From Paraglaciecola chathamensis S18K6 (lineage in GTDB: Bacteria > Pseudomonadota > Gammaproteobacteria > Enterobacterales > Alteromonadaceae), in the NCBI GenBank assembly GCA_000314955.1, contig BAEM01000006.1, positions 92,860-156,859 on the forward strand: a stretch of 64,000 nt of DNA, read 5' to 3'. The stretch's first letter is position 1. Each line of letters opens with the position of its first letter. Positions 35,368 through 45,124 of this stretch are shown here, piece by piece. The position numbers and the translations under genes were made by a program. The notes under the pieces are model-generated. The model worked only from the letters and a program-made list of their open reading frames with translations. It was not told the DNA's origin and made no database searches.

Positions 35368-36810
35368 ATGAATTTAGATCATTCATATGCAACGCAACTA
35401 GGTGATTTAGGTGCCTTAACTAAACCTTTAAGTGTGGCCAACCCTCAACTCATTGAGGTAAACCACACGTTGCGTGAAGCTCTGCAACTACCAGCATCAT
35501 GGTTTACGCAATCTAGCATAATGTCGATGCTTTTTGGCAATACAAGTTCGCTTACGAAACATTCTTTTGCACAAAAGTACGGCGGTCATCAGTTTGGTGG
35601 CTGGAATCCTGACCTAGGAGACGGCCGTGGTTTATTGCTTGGTGAAGCAAAAGATCAACAGGGAAACCCGTGGGATTTACATTTAAAAGGCGCAGGCCCA
35701 ACGCCCTATTCACGATTCGCCGATGGGCGTGCTGTGCTGCGTTCGACCTTACGTGAATACCTTGCGAGCGAAGCTCTGCATCACATGGGCATTCCCACAT
35801 CGCGCGCATTATGCCTTATTACCAGTGACGAACCTGTGTATCGTGAGAAACAAGAAAAAGCGGCCATGATGATCCGCGTTAGCCAAAGCCATATACGTTT
35901 TGGGCACTTTGAGTACTTTTACCACAATGGTGAGTTGGATAAACTCGAGAAGTTGTTTGACTATTGCTTTGAACGGCATTTTTCTGACTGTTTACAGACC
36001 GAGTCACCGCATTTAGCAATGCTCGAAAAAATAGTCACCGATACCGCAACCTTAATTGCGAAATGGCAAGCATTTGGTTTTAACCACGGTGTAATGAACA
36101 CAGATAACATGTCGATTCACGGTATCACCTTTGATTTTGGCCCCTATGCATTCTTAGATGATTTTGATCCTAAATTTGTCTGTAATCATTCAGACCACCA
36201 AGGGCGTTACGCATTTGAGCAACAACCTGGCATTGGTTTGTGGAATCTAAATGCCCTTGCCCACGCGTTCACTCCTTATTTGAGCATTGAGCAAATAAAA
36301 AGCGCCTTGAGCCAATACGAACCGCGACTGATGGCTGAGTTTTCACAGTTAATGCGCCAAAAACTTGGGTTATATGAAAATAATCATACCACTGCCGAAC
36401 TGGTCAATCGTTGGCTTGATTTGGTGTCACAAGACAAGCGCGATTACCATATCAGTTTTCGATTATTGTGTGACATTGACGAGCAAGGTGCCCACCCGAA
36501 GCTAGTCGATCATTTTATTCAACGTGAAGCGGCCCAAGCTTGGCTCACGCAATACCAACAAGCGATACGCGCTCAAGGCACGGATACACAAGAGCGACAA
36601 GCACAAATGCGTAAAGTGAATCCAGCGTATGTGCTGCGAAATTATCAAGCTCAACTAGCGATAGACGCAGCAGAGCAAGGTGACTTTACCCATTTCAGAA
36701 TGCTTCTACAGGTATTACAGCAGCCGTTTGAGAGTAAACCTGAGTACGCAGAATTTGCTAAGCCTCCCCCTGATTGGGGTAAGCATATGGAAATATCGTG
36801 CAGCAGCTAA
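35368..36810 (+). CDS. selO: SelO/YdiU family protein adenylyltransferase
   Basis: A 480-residue pseudokinase-fold enzyme that AMPylates Ser, Thr or Tyr of target proteins. It shows YGGHQFGGW, GDGRGLLLGE, KGAGPTPYSR, and the metal-binding NTDNMS and DFGP motifs. The length is close to E. coli YdiU. The protein ends in CSS, where eukaryotic SelO has selenocysteine. AGGGG precedes ATG 35368. The gene stands alone, divergent from the cytochrome gene. Confidence 0.95.
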   Translation: MNLDHSYATQLGDLGALTKPLSVANPQLIEVNHTLREALQLPASWFTQSSIMSMLFGNTSSLTKHSFAQKYGGHQFGGWNPDLGDGRGLLLGEAKDQQGNPWDLHLKGAGPTPYSRFADGRAVLRSTLREYLASEALHHMGIPTSRALCLITSDEPVYREKQEKAAMMIRVSQSHIRFGHFEYFYHNGELDKLEKLFDYCFERHFSDCLQTESPHLAMLEKIVTDTATLIAKWQAFGFNHGVMNTDNMSIHGITFDFGPYAFLDDFDPKFVCNHSDHQGRYAFEQQPGIGLWNLNALAHAFTPYLSIEQIKSALSQYEPRLMAEFSQLMRQKLGLYENNHTTAELVNRWLDLVSQDKRDYHISFRLLCDIDEQGAHPKLVDHFIQREAAQAWLTQYQQAIRAQGTDTQERQAQMRKVNPAYVLRNYQAQLAIDAAEQGDFTHFRMLLQVLQQPFESKPEYAEFAKPPPDWGKHMEISCSS

Positions 36811-36944
36811 TCATCATGTATAAATATAAACTCTTTGTTGAATGGGAATAACCGATGTTAGGCTACGCGTTAACATACAATTCGCCGTTGCATACCGTCA
36901 TTAACACCGTGACTGCAACGCACCTTGCTTTGGTTTTCTAAATT

Positions 36945-39872
36945 GTGAAAATGCGCCTTTCATCCCGCTTTGCTCCGTTACTGTGCTTCATGTTGCTGAT
37001 TGTTATGCAAATAAGCCAAGCAGTGTCAGCGCAGGTAGAGTTAACCCCAGTTAACGTGAGTAATAGCGCTGCGCCTATCAATTTAATGGAACATAGCCAG
37101 TGGTTGGTGGCAGATAACCGCGTACAATTATCGGATATACAAGAACTTACCACCTGGCGCAGTGAATTCTCACCTCAGCCACTGAATGCTAACCAAAGCC
37201 TTTGGGGTAAAGTCACCCTGACGAGCGAGAGCAGCAACAAACCGTTTTTTATCAGTATCGATAATCCGCGTATTGATGCTCTTGATATTTACATACTAGA
37301 TGAGCGCGACCGCATAATTAATTCCTACCGCATGGGAACAAGCCGCCCTTTAGATAACGGCCCGTTCGCCCACAGGCTGTTTGTGATTCCGTTAGATATT
37401 CCTTATGCCCAACCACGCAACATCTATGTAAAAGTTCGTGATAATGGCCCGTTAGTGTTCGCGTTTACGTTACAAACCGAAACCGCTTTACTCGATAAAG
37501 AACAGCGCAACAGCATTGTTTTCTCCCTCATAAGTGGCGCGCTCGCCATGATGGTATTGTACTTTTTAGTGACGTATACCTTGCTTCGCAGTCCTGTTCG
37601 CTTCTGGTTTTCGGTTGCCAGTACCGCGTACTTGCTGCTGTTTTTAAATAGCCAGGGGGTGGTGAGCTACCTGTCAGGGTATAACGCATATATCGACAAT
37701 ATCAGCACCATTTTGTGTGCACTGCTTCTGTTTTCATTAGCTAAAATAACCTTCACTATATTTCGCCCATTGCCCACCTATTACCGCTACTTTCTATACG
37801 CTACGGGTTGGATAAGTGCAGCATCTGCGTTTGTTCTCAATAGTTACCATCAGATTTTATTGGTGTCAGGCGCCGCAGCGCTAGCGGTTGTTACCATTGC
37901 AGTACTGGCGATATTTTACCGCTATAAAGGCCACCACATTAGTAACCGCATGTTCGCCTTAGGCTTAACATTAATCGCTTTGACCACGGCGGCGCATACC
38001 GGTCTTTATCTCAAATGGCTTGCCTTCCCTGAACAGCTTTCCCTGACGCTCAGCGCGCTCATCATTATCGGCATTGTGCTTATTGCCGTAGCGATAGCGG
38101 CCCATGAAAAAGTCATTGCATTTCGTCATTACACTGAGCAACAAGACGCCATTCGAGACCTACAGCAGTTTGTCGATATGTTTGAAGATGCGCCCGAAGG
38201 ACGATTTATTACCAGTTTGGACGGCGAGCTACTGCGCGCCAACCGTGCCATGGCAAAAATATTCGGCTATGAAGACGTCGCCCACATGAAAGCACAATTG
38301 GACTCTGTATCTACCTTGTATGCTCAGTCGCACGAACGTGAACTATTGCTCGGTGAGCTACATAAAAATCAGTCAACCTTGGGTAAGGAAATTAAAGGCC
38401 AAACACGCCAGAACCAGCCGCTTTGGTTGCTGGTTTCAGCCCAGTTGAGCGATAGCAGTAAAGGCCTTGCTAAAGGCGACGGTACAAGCAGTGATAAAAT
38501 AATTTACGGCTCGATTTTAGATATCAGTAAGCAAAAGGCCGCGGATCAGAATATCGAATACATGGCCAGTCACGATACCCTAACCGGCTTTTACCAACGC
38601 CAAGAATTTGAGAAACGCTTACACGCAGCCATTATTCAAGCCAAACAAGAGCAGGACGAGCTGACCTTGCTGCACGTTAATATCGATCAGTTCAAAGCAA
38701 TTAACGATACTTATGGCCACAAAGCGGGCGACGCCATTCTTAGGCAGTTTTCCCAGTTGATGCTCAAAATAGTGACTGTCGACAACATGATTGGCCGTCT
38801 AGGCGGCGACGAATTCGGCATATTACTGACGGGAAGCAACGCCCAGAACAGCTTTATGCTGGCAAATAAACTGCTTAATACCGTGCAAAATTATGACTTC
38901 TCCTGGGAAGAGCGCCGTTTAAGTATCGGCATCAGCATTGGCCAAGTATCCTGGAATGAAAAAGTCACTAGCTCAGAACAATTGCTAAGTATGGCGGATT
39001 CTGCCTGCTATATGGCCAAAACCCTCGGCCGTAATCGTTTGCATACTTATTCTTCTACTGACAAACAAATAGCAAAATATGAATCCCAGTTAAGCTGGCT
39101 ACCTCGCATTCAACATGCGTTGACCCACAATGGCTTTGAGCTGCATATGCAAACATACATGCCAATGACCTCGATAGCGCAGGGGCATCATTATGAAATA
39201 TTATTGCGCCTAGTAGACGAACACGACCAGCGTGTTTTACCGAACGAGTTTTTACCTGCAGCTGAACGTTATAACCTCAGCGCTAAGATTGATCGCTGGG
39301 TTATCGATACTTATTTTACCTGGCTGAATCAAAACCCGCAGCACAAGGAAGATCTCGTTCGCTGTAACATTAATCTTAGCGGACAGTCTTTAGGCAATCA
39401 GGACTTAAAGTTATTTATTCTCAGCGCTTTTGAAAAGTACCACGTACCCCACAGCAAAATATGCTTTGAAATAACCGAGAGTATGGCTATTTTAAAACTT
39501 GATGAAACCATTGAGTTTATTAATACCTTCAAAGCTCTTGGGTGCACGTTTGCCTTAGATGACTTTGGTAGCGGCTTTTCATCTTATAATTACCTTAAAA
39601 ACCTACCGGTTGATCAAGTTAAGATTGATGGTGAGTTCGTCAAAAGTATTCTTATCGACTCAGTTGATATGGCCATGGTGACCTCGATAAAGGACATCGC
39701 GAGCGCCATGAAAATTCAAACAATTGCCGAATATGTTGAGTCAAAAGAAATAATGGTTGAGCTTGGTAAAATAGGCGTCGATTTTGTGCAAGGGTTTGGT
39801 GTTAATAAACCCGCTCCTTTGCATACGTTGAAAGACGATGACCAATTGCTTAAATCAAAGCCGGAGTCGTAA
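36945..39872 (+). CDS. 7TM-DISM sensor with PAS, GGDEF and EAL domains
   Basis: A 975-residue membrane cyclic-di-GMP enzyme. A signal peptide (to about residue 28) is followed by a periplasmic 7TMR-DISMED2 domain (30-180), seven membrane helices (185-390), a PAS-like domain (410-540), GGDEF (545-715; GGDEF intact at 620-624) and EAL (725-960). All main EAL residues are present (EILLR, NINLSGQS, EITES, DDFGSGF, VKIDG), but the RxxD inhibitory site before GGDEF is missing. Both activities may work. GTG 36945 or ATG 36951 could be the start; no clear ribosome site helps to choose. Confidence 0.92.
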   Translation: MKMRLSSRFAPLLCFMLLIVMQISQAVSAQVELTPVNVSNSAAPINLMEHSQWLVADNRVQLSDIQELTTWRSEFSPQPLNANQSLWGKVTLTSESSNKPFFISIDNPRIDALDIYILDERDRIINSYRMGTSRPLDNGPFAHRLFVIPLDIPYAQPRNIYVKVRDNGPLVFAFTLQTETALLDKEQRNSIVFSLISGALAMMVLYFLVTYTLLRSPVRFWFSVASTAYLLLFLNSQGVVSYLSGYNAYIDNISTILCALLLFSLAKITFTIFRPLPTYYRYFLYATGWISAASAFVLNSYHQILLVSGAAALAVVTIAVLAIFYRYKGHHISNRMFALGLTLIALTTAAHTGLYLKWLAFPEQLSLTLSALIIIGIVLIAVAIAAHEKVIAFRHYTEQQDAIRDLQQFVDMFEDAPEGRFITSLDGELLRANRAMAKIFGYEDVAHMKAQLDSVSTLYAQSHERELLLGELHKNQSTLGKEIKGQTRQNQPLWLLVSAQLSDSSKGLAKGDGTSSDKIIYGSILDISKQKAADQNIEYMASHDTLTGFYQRQEFEKRLHAAIIQAKQEQDELTLLHVNIDQFKAINDTYGHKAGDAILRQFSQLMLKIVTVDNMIGRLGGDEFGILLTGSNAQNSFMLANKLLNTVQNYDFSWEERRLSIGISIGQVSWNEKVTSSEQLLSMADSACYMAKTLGRNRLHTYSSTDKQIAKYESQLSWLPRIQHALTHNGFELHMQTYMPMTSIAQGHHYEILLRLVDEHDQRVLPNEFLPAAERYNLSAKIDRWVIDTYFTWLNQNPQHKEDLVRCNINLSGQSLGNQDLKLFILSAFEKYHVPHSKICFEITESMAILKLDETIEFINTFKALGCTFALDDFGSGFSSYNYLKNLPVDQVKIDGEFVKSILIDSVDMAMVTSIKDIASAMKIQTIAEYVESKEIMVELGKIGVDFVQGFGVNKPAPLHTLKDDDQLLKSKPES

Positions 39873-39960
39873 AGGCACTTGTTTTTAAATATTCAGCACC
39901 CATATTTTGTACCAGTGTGTCACCCCTTTAAAACCTTTTTACAAGTCAGCATTTAACATT

Positions 39961-40575
39961 ATGAAACAACATCAGAAGTACGAATTCGTGAGCTCAGCCT
40001 CCCTACCAACACGCTGGGGACAGTTCACTATACACGGGTTCGTTGAAACAGCGACCGAGCAAGAACATGTCGCACTATCCTACGGACAATGGCAATCTGG
40101 CGATGTGATCCCCATTCGTATCCACTCTGAATGCTTAACCGGTGATGCATTATTTAGCACCCGATGTGACTGTGGAGCGCAATTAGAAAAAGCGCTACAA
40201 AACATTGTTGAGCAAGGCAAAGGTGTATTGCTCTACTTGCGCCAAGAAGGCCGTGGCATTGGGCTACTCAATAAAATTCGCGCGTACAACCTGCAAGATC
40301 AGGGATTAGATACGGTTGAAGCCAATGAGCACCTAGGTTTTGACGCTGATTTGCGTGAATACGATATGTGTAAGTTGATGCTCGACACATTAAATGTACA
40401 GCGCGTAAATCTAATGACCAACAACCCTAAAAAGCGCACCGCGTTAGAGGGAATGGGCGTTGAAGTGGTCAGCCGCACACCTATTGATCACGGAATTACC
40501 GACGACAACCGTCATTATATTCGCACCAAAACAGAAAAACTGGGGCACAAATTTGACTCCCACTTATTGAAATAA
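39961..40575 (+). CDS. ribA: GTP cyclohydrolase II
   Basis: A 204-residue enzyme of riboflavin synthesis that opens GTP to 2,5-diamino-6-ribosylamino-pyrimidinone 5'-phosphate. Zinc ligands Cys58, Cys69 and Cys71 are in CLTGDALF and RCDCG; the substrate site REGRGIGLL follows. The full-length stand-alone form is seen, without the RibB domain. ATG 39961 is taken as start since upstream residues do not fit the family; its ribosome site is weak. No FMN riboswitch is visible upstream. Confidence 0.95.
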   Translation: MKQHQKYEFVSSASLPTRWGQFTIHGFVETATEQEHVALSYGQWQSGDVIPIRIHSECLTGDALFSTRCDCGAQLEKALQNIVEQGKGVLLYLRQEGRGIGLLNKIRAYNLQDQGLDTVEANEHLGFDADLREYDMCKLMLDTLNVQRVNLMTNNPKKRTALEGMGVEVVSRTPIDHGITDDNRHYIRTKTEKLGHKFDSHLLK

Positions 40576-40586
40576 CCTATGTGCTT

Positions 40587-40603
40587 GGCCGCTATAAGCG
40601 GCC
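40587..40603 (+). terminator. Short GC-rich hairpin after ribA
   Basis: GGCCGC pairs with GCGGCC around a TATAA loop, 12 bases past the ribA stop. There is no clear T-run, so termination is tentative. Confidence 0.4.
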
Positions 40604-40736
40604 TAATACGTTCCCCCCTGCTGCATTTCAAAAACTCTTAAGCCTCGATTCAGTTTTGGTTAAGCCTGCATAACCCACACTACACTTACGTTAAGTTTTA
40701 CGCATACCGTAAAATAGCGACTAATTGAGGTGTCCC

Positions 40737-42095
40737 ATGGGCAAAACCACAAAGTATCTGATTATCTACATCGGCATCATCATTCTACTCATCGGTACCG
40801 CGATAGAACTCGCTCACGCCGAAACTCAAGATGAGCCCCCAGTAGAATTACATCAAGCCAAGCTTGACCAAATGCTCGCGCCAATCGCTTTGTATCCTGA
40901 TGCACTGCTGTCACATATTCTAATTGCAGCCACATACCCTTTAGAGGTTGTTCAAGCAGCTCGCTGGCGAGACGAACACGCTGATTTGTCTGAGCAGCAA
41001 GCACTAGATCTTGCTGAACAACAAGACTGGGATCCTAGCGTTATTGCCCTTACTCCGTTCAAAGAGTTACTTGAGCGTATGAGTAAAGATTTAAACTGGT
41101 TACAAGACTTAGGTGATGCATTTTTAGCGAATGAAGCTCAAGTGCTAGATAGCGTGCAAACACTACGCAGTCGTGCCTATGCCAAGGGCAACTTGCATGA
41201 CAACCAGTATCAAAGCGTTGAACGAGAACAAGAGAAAATTGTGATACACAGCGTTGAGCGTGAAACCGTATATGTACCGTTTTATGACACCCGTGTTGTT
41301 TACGGCGATTGGTGGTGGACAGTCCACCAGCCTATTTATTGGCGCTCGCCGCGTCATTACACCTATCACTCTGGGTTTCATTGGAGCCCACGTTTTCATA
41401 TCAGTGCAGGTTTCTTTTTTGGTGGTTTTCACTGGCGCAATAACCATGTGGTGATAAATAACGACTATCGCTATCGTCGCTCGAATCACAGATACATCTA
41501 CAACAAGGTGCGCCAGTACCCGCGATGGCAGCATAACCGTCACCATAGACGGACAGTTAAGTATCACAATGGTTACAAAAACAAGCATAAGCGCACCGTA
41601 GTGAGTCGCAATTATGAAAGCCAGAACCAGCGTCGTCATCAAAAACAGGTGCTCTCGCGATTGAAGCACAAAGAGGTTCAATCTAATCGCGGTGTTTATC
41701 ACACTAAGCGCAACGCGCAGCATAAGTCTGAACGTTTCGATAAAAAAGCGACATCAACCACCAGACGGTCGATTAACACCGGCCAACACAAGGTAAAAAC
41801 AGATCGGGTAAGCAAGCATCAGCGTGCGTCGCGAGGTGACACGAATCACAACCGTTTGAATACGCCTCGTAAGTCTGTAAAGCAAGCACCGGCTAAACAC
41901 GTTAGAAGCCAGCAAGCTCGTAACCAACAGGTTCGCAATCAACAGGCAAACGTGCATAAAAATGTCCATAAAAAGGTACAGCGTATGTCGTCATCGAAGC
42001 AGCAACACAGAGCGCAGTCGAGTATGCGTAAGCACTCAAGTCGTGCGGCAAATTCGAATTCAGGAAAGTTTAAAGCAAGAAGGGTAGAACCTTAA
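40737..42095 (+). CDS. DUF3300 family secreted protein with cationic tail
   Basis: A 452-residue exported protein. A hydrophobic signal (about residues 5-28, ending ELAHA) is followed by the DUF3300 domain (residues 40-150; LDQMLAPIALYPDALLSHIL and the WDPSVIAL region). From about residue 185 onward the chain is low-complexity and rich in His, Arg, Lys, Tyr and Trp, with a WRSPRHY/FHWSPRFH section and then a long basic tail. ATG 40737 follows GAGG. The function of the family is unknown; the tail could bind nucleic acid, polyanions or cell wall. Confidence 0.82.
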   Translation: MGKTTKYLIIYIGIIILLIGTAIELAHAETQDEPPVELHQAKLDQMLAPIALYPDALLSHILIAATYPLEVVQAARWRDEHADLSEQQALDLAEQQDWDPSVIALTPFKELLERMSKDLNWLQDLGDAFLANEAQVLDSVQTLRSRAYAKGNLHDNQYQSVEREQEKIVIHSVERETVYVPFYDTRVVYGDWWWTVHQPIYWRSPRHYTYHSGFHWSPRFHISAGFFFGGFHWRNNHVVINNDYRYRRSNHRYIYNKVRQYPRWQHNRHHRRTVKYHNGYKNKHKRTVVSRNYESQNQRRHQKQVLSRLKHKEVQSNRGVYHTKRNAQHKSERFDKKATSTTRRSINTGQHKVKTDRVSKHQRASRGDTNHNRLNTPRKSVKQAPAKHVRSQQARNQQVRNQQANVHKNVHKKVQRMSSSKQQHRAQSSMRKHSSRAANSNSGKFKARRVEP

Positions 42096-42158
42096 GATTT
42101 GCTTAGTCGCCAGAAAAGGCTTTAGTGGTGTATGGAAGTATTCAACAAAAGGAAGCTA

Positions 42159-42183
42159 AAATAGCCTGCAGGGCAGGCTATTT
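42159..42183. terminator. Terminator between convergent DUF3300 and DUF3718 genes
   Basis: AAATAGCCTGC pairs perfectly with GCAGGCTATTT (11 bp) around a 3-base loop. A/T-rich arms on both sides suggest it works in both directions. Confidence 0.75.
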
Positions 42184-42214
42184 GCCTATGCTGAATGAGG
42201 TATCGGACAACCTC

Positions 42215-42535
42215 TTATGCATTGTTTTTAGTCTTTAGGTAAGCACTAACTTGTGATGCTTCACGCTGTTCTGAGAATTTAATCAAATCAACACCGTTAC
42301 ATTTCATGCCATCAGCAGATACAAGCTTACGAAGAACATCATTAGAGCTTGCAGCAACTTGACCTACTTTACCGCGTAAGCTGCGCTTAAGCATACCAAG
42401 GTCATCATTTACTACCGCTTTACAGAAGCTAGAGTATTCACTATCACCTGCGAAACGAACTTTGCTGCTTGATTCCATGGCAGCACTTGCATTAAAAGCT
42501 GTCAACGCGACTAAAGATAAAAGTACTTTTTTCAT
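42215..42535 (-). CDS. DUF3718 family small exported protein
   Basis: A 106-residue protein with a signal peptide ending ASA. The mature part has two cysteines (FCKAVV and MKCNGVD) that can form a disulfide, and the pattern matches the DUF3718 family of Alteromonadales and Vibrionales. TTGGAG precedes ATG 42535. The function is unknown. Confidence 0.8.
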   Translation of the reverse strand: MKKVLLSLVALTAFNASAAMESSSKVRFAGDSEYSSFCKAVVNDDLGMLKRSLRGKVGQVAASSNDVLRKLVSADGMKCNGVDLIKFSEQREASQVSAYLKTKNNA

Positions 42536-43040
42536 GGTTTACTCCAAATATATGTTTGCTAATTAGGTGTACTACAGGTTCTGCCTGCCAATAAAATATC
42601 CATGATTTTGATGATCATGTCTGTGGTTTTATTGTTCGAAACTAGTAAAAAGCATGTAAAACAAGGAGTTACACAAAAATAACATTTATAAGCTATTGAA
42701 TTAAATGAATATTTTTCATTTATATATACCCATAAGTGAAATGAATATTCCTATTTATTCCAAAAACGTCTGTTTAAAACTGAAAGTCACAACAGATATA
42801 AATCAAAAATAGAACAAAATATGAACATATTGTGGAGTTAGAGGCAATTTTACAGGTTAAAATGTTGTTAAATTACAAAATATATAGTTTTTATTACATA
42901 ATTAGATGGGTATTTTTTTGCTAAATAGCCCTTTGATGAATTATTTTCCGCATAAATATATTTGTAAACGGTCAAAATTCACAAGACCCGCCTGATGGTT
43001 ATCATTATACTCCGCGCATATTGAGCAACTTTATATTGTG
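42536..43040. other. A+T-rich intergenic region upstream of aguA
   Basis: About 500 very A+T-rich bases separate the DUF3718 gene from aguA. No gene is seen. It contains direct copies of AAATGAATATT (about 42704 and 42738) and a TATACT hexamer at 43006-43011 that could be the aguA -10 element, though no good -35 is seen at the right distance. Both flanking genes must have promoters here. Confidence 0.55.
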
Positions 43041-44105
43041 ATGGTAAATTCTATGCGATTACTCCCAGAATGGGCGCCCCAAGAAGCGATTATCCTTGCT
43101 TGGCCTGACGACAAAACCGATTGGCAGCCCTGGCTTGCAGATGTTAGACAAGTCTATTTGACGATCATTGCCACGCTTAACCAAGCTGGCACTGGCGTGA
43201 TACTGCTGATTCGTGATGACCAGCGCTCTACATTTACCTCTTTGAGCAAAGACTTTGCTCAGCCTATCGATCGCGTTCTGTTAGTGCGCGCCGATTATAA
43301 TGACACTTGGGTGCGAGATTATGGCTTCTTGACGTGCCACAGCTCAGGCGGCATGCAACCCATTGAATTTAATTTTAACGGTTGGGGCAATAAGTTCGAC
43401 GCTAAAAAGGACAATCAAATAAACCAGCAAGTCTTAGCTGGCTTATGTCGTTTACCGCTGCAAAGCTTCGATGTGGTGGCTGAGGGCGGCGCACTAGAAA
43501 TTGATGATGCAGGGGTGTTGTTGTCTACCGAGTTTTGTTTATCGAACCCAGAACGCAATGGCGAAATGACGATGTCACAGTATCGCGGAGCGTTCAAAGT
43601 TGCCCTCGGAGCCAAAAGCGTACATATATTCCAGCATGGGCATTTAGAAGGCGATGACACGGATGGTCATATTGATACCCTAGTACGTTTCACGCCTGAT
43701 GATGGGTTGGTCGTGCAGTCTGCATTCAATGTGCCCGATGACTCGCACCATGCAGGCTTAGCTGCTCTTGTAACAGAGTGCCGCGAAGCATTGCCAGAGC
43801 ATAAAATATTCGAATTGCCTTTACCTTGTGTGTTCAATAAGCAAGGTGAGCGTTTGCCTGCATCTTATGCAAACTACTTGATAAATAATAAACAGATCTT
43901 ATGTCCTGTATATCAACAACCACAAGATGATCTCGCCATGGAAGTGATGGCGAAAGCCTATCCAGGGCATAGCATAGTGCCAATCAACTGCTTAACTTTG
44001 GTACAGCAATTTGGTAGCTTGCACTGCATTAGCATGCAGGTACCTGTGAGTACGTTAACCTTTGATATCAGCCAAAAACTAGCAACAGGAGTCAGTGAGT
44101 TATGA
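43041..44105 (+). CDS. aguA: Agmatine deiminase
   Basis: A 354-residue PPAD-family enzyme turning agmatine into N-carbamoylputrescine and ammonia. Visible are NDTWVRDYGF, FNGWGNKFDAKKD, the catalytic HIDTLVRF histidine/aspartate pair and the active-site Cys329 in GSLHCISM. The start could be ATG 43041 or ATG 43053; neither has a strong ribosome site. It overlaps aguB by ATGA, which confirms its role in the agmatine pathway to putrescine. Confidence 0.93.
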   Translation: MVNSMRLLPEWAPQEAIILAWPDDKTDWQPWLADVRQVYLTIIATLNQAGTGVILLIRDDQRSTFTSLSKDFAQPIDRVLLVRADYNDTWVRDYGFLTCHSSGGMQPIEFNFNGWGNKFDAKKDNQINQQVLAGLCRLPLQSFDVVAEGGALEIDDAGVLLSTEFCLSNPERNGEMTMSQYRGAFKVALGAKSVHIFQHGHLEGDDTDGHIDTLVRFTPDDGLVVQSAFNVPDDSHHAGLAALVTECREALPEHKIFELPLPCVFNKQGERLPASYANYLINNKQILCPVYQQPQDDLAMEVMAKAYPGHSIVPINCLTLVQQFGSLHCISMQVPVSTLTFDISQKLATGVSEL

Positions 44106-45010
44106 GTCGCACCCCGCAAACCGCTAAAACCCTTAAAGTAGGGGTTGTTCAGCAGGCGGTTGCCAATAATGACAAGCAATTAAGTTGGCAACGTAGCGCT
44201 GAGCAAGTCACCAAACTCGCCGAACAAGGCTGTGAATTAGTGATGCTGCAAGAGCTGCACAGCACCTTGTATTTCTGCCAACAAGAAAACACTGATTTTT
44301 TCGATTTGGCTGAGCCAATACCAGGCCCTGCAACGGATTACTTTGCCGAGTTGGCCGCCAAATTAGATATAGTGCTAATTACCTCTTTGTTTGAAAAACG
44401 CGGTTCTGGCTTGTATCACAATACCGCTGTGGTGTTTGATCGCCAGCTAGGCATGGTGGGTAAATATCGTAAGATGCACATTCCTGACGATCCAGGCTTT
44501 TACGAGAAATTTTACTTCACACCGGGTGATATGGGCTTCGAGCCTATTCAAACCAGTGTCGGCAAATTAGGTGTGCTTGTTTGCTGGGATCAGTGGTATC
44601 CAGAAGCAGCGCGTTTGATGGCGATGCGCGGGGCTGACATGCTGTTTTACCCTACAGCTATTGGTTGGGACCCTGCGGATACTGAAGACGAACAGCAACG
44701 CCAATTTGGTGCTTGGCAGACCATACAACGCTCTCATGCCGTAGCTAATTCAGTACCGGTTATTGTGGCAAACCGCACTGGCTTTGAAGCCTCACCGGTA
44801 GAAGGCGATAACGGCATTCAGTTCTGGGGGCAAAGTTTTATCGCTGGCCCACAGGGGGAAATTCTGGCGCAAGCAGATGCCGATAGTGAGCAAAACTTGA
44901 TGGTGGAATTAGACTTGGCTCGCACAGAACAGGTTAAACGGATTTGGCCGTATTTCCGTGACCGCCGCATTGATGCATATGATGATATGACTAAGCGCTG
45001 GCGCGACTAA
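44102..45010 (+). CDS. aguB: N-carbamoylputrescine amidase
   Basis: A 302-residue nitrilase-family enzyme that hydrolyses N-carbamoylputrescine to putrescine, CO2 and ammonia. The catalytic triad is visible: Glu in LQELHSTLYFC, Lys in YRKMHIPDDPG and Cys161 in LVCWDQWYPEA. The length is that of plant and Pseudomonas AguB. It is coupled by a 4-base overlap to aguA and ends 20 bases before a terminator. The two genes make putrescine from arginine-derived agmatine. Confidence 0.96.
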   Translation: MSRTPQTAKTLKVGVVQQAVANNDKQLSWQRSAEQVTKLAEQGCELVMLQELHSTLYFCQQENTDFFDLAEPIPGPATDYFAELAAKLDIVLITSLFEKRGSGLYHNTAVVFDRQLGMVGKYRKMHIPDDPGFYEKFYFTPGDMGFEPIQTSVGKLGVLVCWDQWYPEAARLMAMRGADMLFYPTAIGWDPADTEDEQQRQFGAWQTIQRSHAVANSVPVIVANRTGFEASPVEGDNGIQFWGQSFIAGPQGEILAQADADSEQNLMVELDLARTEQVKRIWPYFRDRRIDAYDDMTKRWRD

Positions 45011-45030
45011 ATCGCCCAGCGTATAAAAGC

Positions 45031-45093
45031 AAAGCCCCAGTGCTTATAAACTCTTATTTATAAACTCTTATTTATAAACACTGGGGCTTTTTT
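45031..45093 (+). terminator. Terminator of aguAB with a tandem-repeat loop
   Basis: AAAGCCCCAGTG pairs perfectly with CACTGGGGCTTT (12 bp) and continues into more T. The 36-base loop is unusual: it has two exact tandem copies of CTCTTATTTATAAA preceded by a partial copy. Confidence 0.88.
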
Positions 45094-45124
45094 GATGTGC
45101 AAATGCAGAAGGAACCAAGAGGAG

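Noticed and set aside
39873..39960. FMN riboswitch before ribA
   Set aside because: The gap is too short and has none of the conserved RFN-element bases.
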